Shown in pieces: positions 9,492-20,976 of a stretch of DNA of 64,000 bases (positions are counted from its first letter, which is position 1; every line of letters begins with the position of its first letter). A program made the translations under genes and the position numbers. The notes beneath the pieces are model-generated. The model ran no database searches and had not been told where the DNA came from. It was given only the letters and a program-made list of their open reading frames with translations. Origin of the DNA: Symbiodinium natans (Eukaryota > Sar > Dinophyceae > Suessiales > Symbiodiniaceae); the NCBI GenBank assembly GCA_905221605.1, contig CAJNDS010000108.1:162698-226697 (forward strand), written 5' to 3'.

Positions 9492-12037
9492 CGGCGCAGG
9501 GTCACCTGGCTGTGCTCTCTGGGTCACAGGCCTCGACTGCTGGAGGCACAGGAAGCCTGGCAAACTGCACGGTTCAAGTGCGCACTCCAAGTGCTCAAAA
9601 GAGATCTCAAGAGCGCATTCAGCTTTAACAAAAATCGTTAATCCATTATATACTTACTCTCCTAAAGCATGCTTAACGATTGCTTCGGCTCCACAGCACT
9701 TGGAGGCTGCGCACCTCGAGGGCTTTGTGTGACAGGAGGCAGGAGGGACACTTGGTACGGGTAAATGTCAAGCCCAAAATTGCCCAGATGTGGCAACCTG
9801 GGAGTTAATCACCGCCCAGGCTGTTAAACACCGGGATAATGCGCCTGGCGCACCGCTACACTCCTTTAAACCCTTTCCGGATTTTCGAGGGGACCCCGAT
9901 TAATTCCCCATGAAGAGCCAGTATACTACATGTAAACCTCTATGAGAATCCTGCTCTCGTTGGGCATTTTCTAACTGGGCGACACAAATCCTGATGTGTC
10001 ACAGGTGGGGCTGTGAGTGCTTCAACCGCCGGCGCCTTAGTAGCCATGATGATCTCAAGCTTCCGACGAATCGATGAAACGGGCTGCCGGACATGTTCAA
10101 CACTGTCGTCCTTGGTCGATTGGGCAGCCACACCTGGCCGGGCTGTTCACGAGATCCTAGACTGATTTCCTGAAGAACTTTAGTTGCTGGTGCGTGAAGC
10201 TGGTGCCCACTCTGACTCCGGGCATGTGGCCAACATATACACTAGCAATAACTAGACGGTTTACCAAAAGAAGGAGCTACGCGGCTGATGTCTTTTCCAG
10301 AGTCCCGGAGGAGGTGAGAAACAGCAGGCAACATCCACGGACATCTACTGGGAAGGCATTTTGCAGGGCTGCCCTGCGGGTAAACAGCGAGTCTTAACAA
10401 AGGCACCACTGGTCATTCCAACAGTACATGGAGTTGAATTCAGAATTCAGAAGCAGCTGAAACCCTCGATGTTTCGTGCTCGGCTTTGAATCTTTTGGCC
10501 GCATGAGGATGCCGGATGGCGCCCGGGAGGCCACAGGCGGCTCTCTGGCCAGGAGTGCACATGTAGCTGCTGCTTCTGAGTAGAGTGAGTAGGGTACTCT
10601 AGCGATTCAACGTGTGCATTGTAATGCTTCTCCGCTGCCATTGCTCTCCCAATTCCATTGGAGGAGGGGAAGTAGAGTGGGAGGCGGAAGGCTGGAAACA
10701 TCATGAAACGTCGAACGAGAGGGAGCATGTTGTGACATGGGGGGGGGCGGGTGGGGGTGAAAGGGGGGGAGGTCGGAAAATTAGGGAAAACACCGAGTTT
10801 GGTGTCTGCGCTCGGCGGATTTTAGCAAAGCATAGCTGGGCATGTTGCATCAAGGCAGCCGTATCGCTTATGTATCTTAGCGACCTGGTGTGCCGACTGC
10901 TGCCTTTCCAGGAAAAGACACGGGGCCGGTGGCGACCCCAACAGCTTGTGATGAGCTCCGTTCTTGCCTCGGTTGTTTGCCTTGTTTTCAAGACTTTGCA
11001 GGGCTGCCACAGAGCGCGATCGGCCTTTGCGCCCGTCTGGGCCCCGGGGAGGTGGAGTGTTTTGCAAGGCTGTACTCCTTCTCCTTCCTCGCCTTCTCCA
11101 TCCCTTCCCTTCTCCGCACTCTGAGGTCTCAGATGCGACAGCCAGGCGGGCGACATTGCAGGGCTATACGCCAAGCTAGCGGCTTGCGAACGACTCTGCA
11201 GCTCAGGACGCCGCACCCCAGTGGAGGAGGAGGCAAAACCATTTTTGACACCAATGCTCATCCGACCGTTCTTTCTTGCTGGCCGTACTTGCTCCCCACT
11301 TGAGAAGGACCCGATGCTGCTGACCCGGCCGCTGCAATCCACGCGCCGCCTCACCTCGGGTCAGGAGAGCGGCTTTATTGTTCAGCTTCAAGCATTCTGT
11401 TGCACATTTCCTGTTGCGCGCTTCAGAACTGACGGCGTGCATGGTGTGCAGGACGAGCAGCTCCCAACACACAGCGTCGGGATGCACTTGGGGCCCTTGC
11501 AAGGGCCAGGGCTGTCCCTATCGCAAAGCCCGCTTGGCCCTCTGTCCAGCCTTACGGCCAAAGATGGGACACGAGAAGGGCACGGGCTTTGACCTGAGTG
11601 CCGATTGTGCCGATGTCAATGTCATTGATCAATGGCATGTAAACTTGGCTGATTGGTGGGCCCAGGCCCTGTGGTGGGACAGCGCCGGGCACAGCTCCCG
11701 CACGGCGCGGATCGGGCAGCAATCAGAGCGCCCCGTCAGGCCCGTTCAGACCTTTTCCCGCCTGACACTCATGTGACTTTTTTCGCCAGGCGCACCCTCC
11801 ACCATGCAGCGCTAGAGCAGCTCCGCGAGCCTACCGTTGAGAAAGGGTGGCATCGTTTCACCCGACGTCTCACTTCGAGGTATCGAACAAGTTGGAATCA
11901 GGCCAGAGATGGCCAGAGCGTTTCACACACGGCTTAGGATCTCTCACTTACTTCTAGACTCTAGATGTGAAGCACAACATGTCGCAAGACTTCAAGAAAC
12001 CCGTGGTGCAGTTTTCCGAGGTCTCGGATTGTTGCAC
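9492..12037. other. No recognisable gene
   Basis: I find no family motif. An open stretch at about 10890-11140 on + (containing SAIGLCARLGPGE) has weak coding character. A G/A-rich patch lies at 10738-10775. The rest reads as intron or intergenic sequence. Confidence 0.4.
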
Positions 12038-12723
12038 GATTTAGTCAGTGAATACCATTTCCATTTTCTACGAGGCCACCTGAAGACCCAAACCCATAAC
12101 AACCTATACCTCAACCCTAAACCCACCGAAAGACCCATAGGAAAGACCCACCTGAAGACCCAAAACCAGAACAACCTCTACCTCAACCCTAAACTCACCA
12201 AAAATCCCAACCCAAACACCCATACCATGGAACCACCAGAAGAACCATACACCACCTCATAGAAAAACCCCAACCTCAAACCCATACACCCGCATCCCCA
12301 TAGAAAAACCCATATTCCCCAACCCGAAAACCCGAACCCTTGAAAATTGAAATGGTATTCTCTAATAAAATGTCTACAATAGGAATAAGGTTTAGGAATA
12401 ACGTAAAATCATAATATAGTTATAATCTGTATCAACTTAAGGATTATAACTACATTATACTTAAGAATTATCAATCGGAATTTCAATAATCACTCTATCC
12501 TTATGCTTTTGAAATATCATAAAATAATCTTCAAGGTGGTTCCATGGTATGGGTCTTGCTATGGGTATTTTGGTGAGTTTAGGGTTGAGGTATAGGTTGT
12601 TATGGTTTTGGGCCTTTCCTATGGTTTAGGGTTGAGGTATAGGTTGTTATGGTTTTGGGTCTTCAGGTGGCCTAGGGGGGTGTGCATGGTTAGAAACTGG
12701 AAATGGTATCCACTAACTGATTT
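12038..12723. mobile_element. Foldback / MITE-like element with 5-bp target duplication
   Basis: The element spans 12043-12718 (676 bases). Its ends are inverted repeats: the left end reads AGTCAGTGAATACCATTTCC and the reverse complement of the right end reads AGTTAGTGGATACCATTTCC. The similarity continues inward for roughly 180-195 bases per arm, through GGCCACCTGAAGACCC, AACCTATACCTCAACCC and CCCATACCATGGAACCACC. The flanks carry the direct repeat GATTT at 12038-12042 and 12719-12723, a likely target-site duplication. The centre is AT-rich and has no open frame, so the element is non-autonomous. A further copy of the end motif (GAAATGGTATTCTCT) at 12346 suggests nesting or an internal deletion derivative. 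The superfamily cannot be named from this alone. Confidence 0.85.
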
Positions 12724-13640
12724 GGCTTTCTGAGGTCTCTTAGCCCACTCTATCTGGATCTGACCATGATCTGACTTGTTACCATGGCCACCAAATCCCT
12801 TCGGTCATCCTTGGCCGCTTTGCACCTTGGCTCCAGGAGGGTAGGCCGGGCACACACTCGCTCAGCGAGGAGTTCCGAAGCTGCCCCCGGTCAATGAAGG
12901 CGTCGGGTTCGGCCCGAATTTTGTGGCCTCCTGTCTGTCGAAAAGAAGCTTAAGAAGATTTAAAGCAACTTGCTCTCTTCATCGCGCCCTGCTGCTGTCC
13001 TGCTCAGCTTCTCCTCAGCATCGGCTTTCTCGCGGCGGCGAAGGCAGGTCCCGAAGACAAAGGTTGCAGGGAGCATGGCCGTGATGATGTATTTAAAGGA
13101 AGGATGAGGAAAGCTGATTATTTTGCAGGTTGCGACTTGAGTTTTCAAGGGATCGTGACGTGCATGGTTTGGCACAGGAAGCTACTCAGTTTGTAAGGAT
13201 GCGAATGGCGTCTCAGGTTCGGTGCGTTTTCTCATAATGGCAAACAGGGATCATGGCCTTTAATTGCGCGGGTTCCCTGGAAGATTCGAACAAATCATGG
13301 CGCTTTCACCACGGCCTTCAGAAGCCGTCGTCATGGTAATTGTGCGCATACTCAATCGTGAACGACTAGGAATTAAGGTTTGTGAGTTGTGTTTCCCTGG
13401 GATCACGAAATTCACGCCACATCTTTCCATGTATCAATATTGCGAGAGTTGCAAATTGCATTGAACTCGAGGGATCTGTCCGACTGGAAACTATGGACAA
13501 CTCAGTTTGGGGTTTGCGGGACCAGGCGCTTCAGCCTCCAGCAACTCCCACTCTTTCGGACAGGGCCTCGCGGAGCCGGAGCCCGACCTCACCGCGTCTT
13601 TGCGTTCGACGCTGCTGCAGGACGTCTGGCTGCATATGTA
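12724..13640. other. No recognisable gene
   Basis: Unique sequence without a domain I recognise. A + frame at 13382-13723 runs into a TA microsatellite and is probably spurious. Confidence 0.35.
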
Positions 13641-13654
13641 AAAAACACGTCTCT

Positions 13655-13720
13655 GTATATTATATATTATATATGTTCGCTATATATATATATATATTTA
13701 TATTTGTTTTCTTAATATTA
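13655..13720. repeat. TA-rich microsatellite
   Basis: TATATATTATATA and TATATATTTATA tracts just upstream of the first copy of the 13.8-16.1 kb array. Confidence 0.85.
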
Positions 13721-13796
13721 TGAAAATTACATACGCATTTATATCTGTATACATACACATCTCGCGCGAACGTCATCATCTTGCAACTCCCTGGTG

Positions 13797-16110
13797 AGGA
13801 TCCCTTTCAGGCCTGGGGCTCGGGCCTGCGCCTGCTTGCTTCTGTCGCAAAGCTGGCACACTTCTATTGGGTGTAGGAGTTGTCGGATGAGTCGGCCATC
13901 AGCACAAAGCCGAAAGAGGTGCAAGACTCTGTTGAAAGAACCTTTCCAGGCCCTCTCTGGCCAACTCAACCCTTCACTGCGGATGCTGCAGGAGCTGGCA
14001 CCCAGCACAAGGCGGAAAGATTCCTTTGCCCAGGACTTTTCTCCATCACGGGGTCACGGGGTGGGCCCAGTCTAAGTTGCGTAAAAGACCCTAAGCCCTA
14101 AACCCTAAACCCTAAACCTAGCAGACCACCCTAAAGCCTAGACCCCAGGACCCGGAGCCGGTGCCCAGCTTCTTATTGAAGGATCCTTTCCAGGCCTCGG
14201 TCTGGGGGCACAGCGGCAAAGCAGGGCAAAGCACCGCAAATGCGAAGTAGAAAGGGGCGTTTGGGCCCACAGGCACAATGAGCTCTGTTGCATCAGGCTG
14301 CATGTATTGGCACATATGAAAGCTTGTGATCTTGTCTAAATACCCCAGAACCACCTCTCCCCCCACGTGCACACACGCACGCACAAGGCTAGGCCCGAGG
14401 CCAAAAGTCCCAGGCCCAAGCTTGCATCTGACATCAAAAGCAGCGTTGGGTTTCAATGATTTTAGCATTTTCCATCAGTAGACTGTTTTGGGCTGGTGTT
14501 GAGATTCTGGACTTGAAATACAACCTGTGAACAGCCAAGCGGTTTTCAAGTTCGCTCAGCCTTTTCAACAACGGTCCAGCCTATTCTCCCTCTACGCTGC
14601 CCAAAGTATTGCACTTTCAAAGAAAAAGCTTATTATGAAAGTGTCGCATAAGGAAGCACCGTCTGCAATGATTTCAATGGATCTGCAACTAAGGCGACCG
14701 ACTTCCGCATTGGCACCTTCAGGTTTCAAAAAAGGGCGTTCAAAGGGAACATCCAGACACGTTGAGTAGCTTTAGTTTCTGAAGAAAACGGTTTGTGAAA
14801 GGATCGCCTCAAAGCAACCAATTAAGGGTCAGTCGCATCTAGGAAGAACCCCACGTGAAATAACAAACAGAATGCGCTGAGCTAAGAGAAACCAGTTTCC
14901 CACGACTTTCGCCACTGCAAGTGAGGGTGCGAGACTTGCAATCCTAGCATCACGACAGGAACCCTCGCCGGCAGGCCTCTCATTAAAGGATCCCTTCCAG
15001 GACGGGCCTGTTGGCAGCATTGCGACTCGGGGCAGGTCTGTCATTGTGTTCACTGCTAATTGTGCCGTAGGAGTTGTCGGCCACCACCAAGGGAAAGGCT
15101 CCAGTTTCCCAGGACTTTCGCCTGTGTCGCACGGTCAGTGCAGCGTAAGCACATAGTTGCAAAGTTAGTGTGATTGCAGTTGCTGCATCGACACCGTGCG
15201 CATGCCTGCAAGCCTGGCAGGAATCCTCGCTGACAGGCCTCTCATCAAAGGATCCCTTCCAGGACTGGGGGCTGTTGCCAGCATTGCCACTTGTGGCAGG
15301 TCTGTCTTTGCGCTTACTGCGAAATTGTGCTGCAGGAGTTGTCGGCCACCACCACCAAGGGAAAGGACCAGTTTCCAGGGGTCAACACCGTCTCACGGTG
15401 AGTGCAGTGTAAGCACAAAGTGACATAGTGAGTTAGGTTGTTTGTTGAATCACAATATCCTTGCAGTTGTTGCAGCGCGGCATCTTTAATGGCACATCGC
15501 ACCATCACCACCACACGCATGCTTTCACGCCTGGCAGGAATCCTCGCCAGCAGGCCTCTCTTTCAAGGATCCCTTCCAGGACTGGGGGCTATTGCCAGCA
15601 TTTGCCACGTACACCAGGTCTGTCATTGTGCTCACTGCCAATTGTGCCGTAGGAGTTGTCGGCCACCACCAAGGGAAAGGCTCCAGTTTCCCAGGACTCG
15701 CTCCTGTGTCACACGGTCAGTGCAGCTTGCAAAGTTAGTGTGGTGCCATTTGCCTCATTGCAGTTGCTACATTGATACGGCGTGCATGCCTGCAAGCCAG
15801 GAATCTTCGCTGACAGGCCTCTCGTTAAAGGATCCCTTCCAGGATTGGGGGCTGTTGGCAGCATTGCCAGTTGGGCAGCTCTGTCACGGCATGTCTCTGC
15901 GAGTTGTGCTGCAGGAGTTGTTGGCCACCACCAAGGGAAAGGATCCAGTTTCCCAGGACTTTCGCCAGTGCCGCACGGTATGTAGGGTTTTCAGTGCAGA
16001 TCGCAAGCGCAAATCATGCTGTGCCCATATCGTTTTGCTGCAAGGAGCCTGCACCTGCGAGACTATCATTGAAGGATCCCTTCCAGGCCTGGGGTTTGCT
16101 GCACCTGCAT
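13797..16110. repeat. Diverged tandem array around GGATCCCTTCCAGG
   Basis: A conserved block (GCAGGCCTCTCATTAAAGG then ATCCCTTCCAGGACTGG) recurs at 13797, 14181, 14988, 15250, 15567, 15830 and 16073, with a decayed copy at about 13937. In the best part (14988-16110) the spacing is 240-325 bases and a second block (GTTGTCGGCCACCACCAAGG ... CAGTTTCCCAGGACTTTCGCC) lies about 100 bases after the first. On + the block can encode GLSLKDPFQDWGLL or, in another frame, RPLIKGSLPGLGA. Neither frame is clearly selected, so coding status is open. The later copies have a GGCAG or GCCAG acceptor-like AG before GAATCCTCGC, so repeated mini-exons are possible. Confidence 0.8.
14088..14118. repeat. (CCCTAAA)n interstitial telomeric block
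   Basis: Three to four CCCTAAA units between copies of the 13.8-16.1 kb array. There is no facing TTTAGGG block nearby. Confidence 0.9.
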
Positions 16111-16141
16111 CGGAGTCGAGAGTTCAGGGGCTGTAGGGCTC

Positions 16142-16173
16142 ACCTTAAACCTAAGCCCTAAACCCTAAACCCT
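16142..16173. repeat. (CCCTAAA)n interstitial telomeric block
   Basis: Variant then perfect CCCTAAA units directly after the last array copy, in the same orientation as the block at 14.1 kb. Confidence 0.9.
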
Positions 16174-17052
16174 TTGTAGGGCTCAATGTTTGAGCACCCT
16201 TGCCTTGGTCCCGCGCAGTCACGCTTTAAACGCTCGATGTCGCGGAAACATGGCAGGGGCGCAGTGTCCTGCCTGTTAGGCTCTTGGATGGCTAAGGCAG
16301 ACAAGGGCGGTATGTGACATGGTGAAGTAGGGAAGAAGCTCCCCACATCCGTTCAATCAGAATAAATGCGTAATCCCTTAATCCTGATTCAACACAAGAG
16401 TTACACAAATATGGCAGGGCGCCCGTAAAAGAAGTTCAACCAACTTTGACTCCAACGCAAGGAGCTAAGGGATTTATCGAATTTAACATTGCAAACTTTA
16501 TGATTTGCATCACGAAGGCTAGCTCCTTGGTGATACTTATCACATGGCTAGGGCTCCAGGTTCATCCTTTATGAACTCAGCTTGGGTTTTGAAGGGTTTT
16601 AGGAAGTTGCCTATTTAGAATTAGAAGTAAAACTTCCTGTGTGATATGGTTCCTCCAACATCGTCAAACCAGATTTGGTTGCCCTTGCAAACTTAGAGAA
16701 AATGGAGGATCCTGCCCCCGCAAATTCTGAGCGGGGCCTCCTTCGGCAAGGGGCTTGCCGTGGCATTGGAAAGACGACAAGGTGTCCAACATTTGTGGTT
16801 GCAGTTTCTCCGTTGAACACACGAATTGGATTTTGGATGATTTTGGCTATCAATCTCGAGCACACGTTGGATTTATGTTTGAAAGCCGAAGGAAGCACAG
16901 GACCTGAACATTAACTTCGTGAGGAATCCATTGACATCACGGAGAGACCACGAAAAGCTCCTAGAAGAGGTGTAGGATTGCCTACTAGGCTTTCGAGCAA
17001 AGTTGACTTGAAGCATGCCCTGCAAAGCGTTGTTCATGTGTTGAGCTGTCAG
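16174..17052. other. No recognisable gene
   Basis: Moderately AT-rich. A + open frame at 16675-16914 contains GACRGIGKTT, which superficially resembles a P-loop but does not fit the GxxxxGKT spacing. Nothing else stands out. Confidence 0.35.
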
Positions 17053-17123
17053 GATGCGGTCCTGTCCGAAAAGAAAGATCAAAGCAAGGCGGCTGATCGC
17101 AAGCATACATGCATTGCGGCACC
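17053..17123 (+). CDS. Candidate helical exon
   Basis: After CTGTCAG the frame reads DAVLSEKKDQSKAADRKH and reaches a GTGTAAG donor at 17124. The charged helical composition matches the repeat-encoded peptides immediately downstream, so it is probably an upstream exon of the same gene. Confidence 0.4.
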
Positions 17124-17174
17124 GTGTAAGGCATGTCATGTCGGTCATTCTCGACCTTGGCAAAATCTATGAGC

Positions 17175-18091
17175 CAAGGATCTCAAGCTGCCTGTCGAGC
17201 ATGAGGTTCGCGCAAAGGCCCGCTCTCGAACAAGCGGGATTTGAAGCTCTTTGCAGCCGTTTTCCTGTTTTGAGCGATGTTGAGCAGGCCATGGACATCG
17301 CCAAGCAGAGTGAGGACAGCAGCGTGCACGGAATACCTCACAAACGATGGCAAGCTGACCGGCGTGCTGCCAGCAGAAAGAACTGAACGGACGAGTGTTT
17401 GCCGTTCAGGATCTCAAGCTGCCGACCCAGCATGAGGTTGCCGCAAAGGCTGCACGCGGAGATGTGAAGCTCTTTGCAGCTGTTTTCCAGTTTGAGCTAT
17501 GTTGAGCAGGCCATGGACATCGCCAAGCAGAGTGAGGACAGAAGCGTGTACCGTCATGCCTCAGCAAATAGAACGGATCAGTGTTTGCTGTTCAGGATCT
17601 CAAGCTGCCGACCCAGCATGAGGTTGCCGCAAAGGCCGCACGCGAAGATTTGAATGGTGTGCGAAAAGAAAGTGTAAAGGAAAATCTGAGTGAGTAGATG
17701 AGTTCCTAAAATGCCATGTAAAATACCAAGCATATTAGTATCATCAATGAGGTCGAATATTTAAACGAAAAAAATCATTTGTCCTGTGCTCTTTGGATTA
17801 AAATTGTAAAGAAAATTGCTAAAAGAAAGGTCAAAAGTAGCAAGTTGTTATGAAAAAGATAAGAAAATTGAGCAAAAATGCGTCTAGTTGTAAAACTGCG
17901 TCTTTTAATCGAAAGTTAAGTGAAAGCCCCAACTTTAGGATTACAAGCATAAATAAAACATGGTATTTTTCTTCATGTCGTGTAGCTAGTAAAATACGGG
18001 CAAGAAAGCAATAGTGAATACCTTAAAAAAGTGTATTCACCTCACTTTTTTCCTCGTAGTAGTCGTCTATAGAAGCAGTAGTAGAAGCAGA

Positions 18092-18174
<83 letters not shown>

Positions 18175-19195
18175 GAGTAGGAGTAGGAGTAGCAGTAGCA
18201 GTAGCAGTAGCAGTAGCAGTAGTAGTCGTCGTCGTCGTAGTAGCAGTAGTAGTGGTGTCTGCCTTTCAGGATCTCAAGCTGCCTTCCCAGCATGAGGTTG
18301 CCGCAAAGGCCGCACGCGAAAATTTGAAGCTCTCTAAAGCGGCTTTCCTGTTTTGAGCTATGTTGAGAAGGCCATGGGCATTGCCAAGCAGAATGAGGAC
18401 GGAAGCGTGCACGGAGTACTTCACAAACGATGGCAAGCTGACCGGCGTGCTGCCAGCAGATAGAACTGAACGGACGAGTGTTTGCCGTTCAGGATCTCAA
18501 GCTGCCTACCCAGCATGAGGTTGCCGCAAAGGCCACACGCGAAGATTTGAAGCTCTTTGCAGCTTTTTTCCTGTTTTGAGCGATGTTGAGCAGGCCATGG
18601 ATATCGCCAAGCAGAGTGAGGACAGCAGCGTGCACGGAATACTTCACAAACGATGGCAAGCTGACCGGCGTGCTGCCAGCAGAAAGAACTGAACGGACGA
18701 GTGTTTGCCGTTCAGGATCTCAAGCTGCCGACCCAGCATGAGGTTGCCGCAAAGGCCGCACGCGGAGATGTGAAGCTCTTTGCAGCTGTTTTCCAGTTTG
18801 AGCTATGTTGAGCAGGCCAATGACATCGCCAAGCAGAGTGAGGACAGAAGCGTGAACGGAATGCTTCACAAACGATGGCAAGCTGACCCGCTGCCAGCAG
18901 ATAGAACGGATCAGTGTTTGCCGTTCAGGATCTCAAGCTGCCTACCCAGCATGAGGTTGCCGCAAAGGCCGCACGCGAAGATTTGAAGCTCTTTGCAGCC
19001 GTTTTCCTGTTTTGAGCGATGTTGAGCAGGCCAATGACATCGCCAAGCAGAGTGAGGACAGAAGCGTGCACGGAATACTTCACAAACGATGGCAAGCTGA
19101 CCCGCTGCCAGCAGATGGAACGGATCAGTGTTTTCTGTTCAGGATCTCAAGCTGCCTACCCAGCATGAGGTTGCCGCAAAGGCCGCACGCGAAGC
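17175..19195 (+). repeat. Tandem mini-exon array of a helical-repeat protein
   Basis: Eight copies of a 186-232-base unit begin with CAGGATCTCAAGCTGCC at 17178 (diverged, AAGG at its start), 17409, 17595, 18269, 18492, 18715, 18928 and 19142. Each unit carries two conserved coding-like pieces: DLKLPTQHEVAAKAARE after a (T)TTGCCGTTCAG acceptor, and AMDIAKQSEDSS after GAGCAG and before GTGCACGG. If the first piece ends before GATTTG (a GA donor) and the second before GTGCAC, both are in phase 0 and join into a 29-residue repeat with Ala every third or fourth position. Substitutions between copies (PT/PS, AA/AT, SS/RS/GS, AMD/AND/AMG) keep the frame. The last copy runs straight on as AREAAAFQAL. 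Identity of the protein is unknown, and a non-coding satellite remains possible. Confidence 0.55.
17655..18255. repeat. AT-rich insertion with (AGT)n microsatellite in the third repeat unit
   Basis: The third unit breaks off after GAAGATTTGAA and the array resumes at about 18256. The intervening 600 bases are AT-rich and end in a long AGT/AGC/AGG trinucleotide tract (18060-18255) that gives poly-Ser or poly-Tyr spurious frames. No inverted ends or target duplication are evident. Confidence 0.75.
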
Positions 19196-19214
19196 AGCCG
19201 CGTTCCAAGCTCTT

Positions 19215-19438
19215 GTCGTTTTTCCTGATGTGAGCTACATTACGTTGATACGTCGGCCGCGGCCGTAGAGTGCAACCTCTTGGCTTACCAGTATCGCCAG
19301 CGGACAAAGATCGAGTCGGTGGAGCACTTTCAGTCAGGGAGTGCATTTTTCAAGAGGCTACTTGTAGTGCAACAGTGCAAGAACGCGCTGAACATGGGTT
19401 GTGGTTTTTGGTGCCTTCGCACTGGTCGGTAAGGAGAA
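19215..19438 (+). CDS. Candidate exon following the helical-repeat array
   Basis: The frame reads YVDTSAAAVECNLLAYQYRQ, then RTKIESVEHFQ and GSAFFKRLLVVQQCKNALN, with no stop until a GTAAGG donor at 19439. Hydrophobic/charged alternation and the canonical donor support coding. It directly follows the last repeat unit on the same strand. No family is recognised. Confidence 0.45.
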
Positions 19439-19624
19439 GGTGCCTTCCAGAAGTGCCGAGGAGAGAAGAACAGCACACAGACGTGGTTCTGCTGCTTGCT
19501 TCTACTGCTGGCAGCCAGATCAAATTATATCAACTGGAACTTGATTATTGAAAGGACCTCGAGCGCGTCAAACTTCGACAAGAAGTGGCCGAAGAGGTTT
19601 GGGGTTGAGTTGACAAGCAGTTGA

Positions 19625-20062
19625 CGAGCTGGTCCTTCACGCATCGAGGCCAAGCTGCTGCGCGAGGCAACTGCCGAGCTGAAGGACATCAAGCAGGCAC
19701 AACGGGGGCACTGTTCCGGTTCGGTGCCCCAATTCGATTGGCACCCTCTTCCACAGTTTGGGGCGCCAGGTCCTGCAAGAGGACCTTCAGGCGCACAGAA
19801 CTACGACTCTTCCTCCCAGCGAAGGGCGTGGGAGCCCAGAGCGGAAGCCCTTCCGAACAGTTTGAACGGAGTTTGCAAAGATTCGCAAAGCCTTCTTTGG
19901 CGCTCTCCGTCCTCCCTCAGTCTTCGCAGGCCTATGGCAGCAGCTGCTGCTGCCCTGAGCCGCCTGGTGCATTCGGTGTTTGCAGCCCCAGTCCGTGCAG
20001 GCGAAGTTATGCGAAGGGAATGCTGGGACATTCTGCTTTGGGACGGGACTTGTTCCAGGTGA
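19625..20062 (+). CDS. Candidate coiled-coil exon, then open frame
   Basis: The first part reads RIEAKLLREATAELKDIKQ, a convincing amphipathic helix. The same frame then stays open through a Pro/Gly-rich stretch (QFDWHPLPQFGAPGPARG) to a stop at 20060. The exon probably ends within the first 150 bases; the rest may be read-through into an intron. Likely part of the 17-20 kb helical gene. Confidence 0.4.
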   Translation, partial: RAGPSRIEAKLLREATAELKDIKQAQRGHCSGSVPQFDWHPLPQFGAPGPARGPSGAQNYDSSSQRRAWEPRAEALPNSLNGVCKDSQSLLWRSPSSLSLRRPMAAAAAALSRLVHSVFAAPVRAGEVMRRECWDILLWDGTCSR

Positions 20063-20296
20063 CGCGAACCCACCCGCTGTACCGCCGGCATCGCTGGCGA
20101 GCTTCTGGGAGAGCAAAGTTACTGGAGGCCTTTGGGATGGCACGCGGCACGTGAATCGCTGATCGAACATCCTGTCCTTGTGTCCTCGCCCCACACAACT
20201 ACAGGCCACACGTCCAGGGAGTTCCATGAGCCGAAGGAGGCCACGACTTCGCTCTTGTCTCGTGTCTTCTGGTTTGTTTCCTTCTCCCTCACTCTA

Positions 20297-20330
<34 letters not shown>

Positions 20331-20346
20331 TTCTCTCCCTCTCTCG
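20297..20346. repeat. (CT)n microsatellite
   Basis: CT-rich tract with CTCTCTCG interruptions. A similar tract lies at 20934-20970. Neither adjoins a proven acceptor. Confidence 0.9.
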
Positions 20347-20399
20347 CACTCCCTCTAGGCCCCTCTCTTACTTCTGTACTTCTGCCCGAGGCAGCCTTC

Positions 20400-20934
20400 C
20401 TGCAGCGTAGGGATCCTCGCACTGCCCAGCGGGGCCTGGATTTTACACGACGGCAAGAAGATGCCGAGCTGGAGGAGGCCACACGAAGCGAAGTATACGG
20501 TGCTGCTTTTGCGGCAACATGCAGTTTCCAGGGCCGAGCAACCAACCCGTGCGCACGCACACATAGACGGGTTCACCACACACCCCAGACCTGTTCCGAA
20601 GTGCAAAAGTACCCGCACCCCCCCTGTGCTCCCAGCCACAGAAGAGTATATCACAGAAGTCGAGACCCGGTTGTGGGTCTGCGGTAGGGATTCCTTCATC
20701 CTGCACAAGCAGAAGGGGTGCGTTTTAACACGAGTTCGACGGGCTTGGCACGCAGGTCTCTATCTCCGAACCCTTCAAAGCCATGCGCTCGATTTCTTGA
20801 TGCTGATGGTGTTTTTCACATCTGGCATGACGTGCCACTGAGGCGTTGGAGGAGGAGGCGTGGGAATGACTCCTGTCCTGTCTGTGTTTGTGTTCGTGGC
20901 TTTGCGTGGCTGCATCCCACTCTAACTCTGTCGC

Positions 20935-20976
<42 letters not shown>

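Noticed and set aside
16740-16775. P-loop-like GACRGIGKTT
   Set aside because: Spacing does not satisfy GxxxxGK[ST], and no other nucleotide-binding motif follows.
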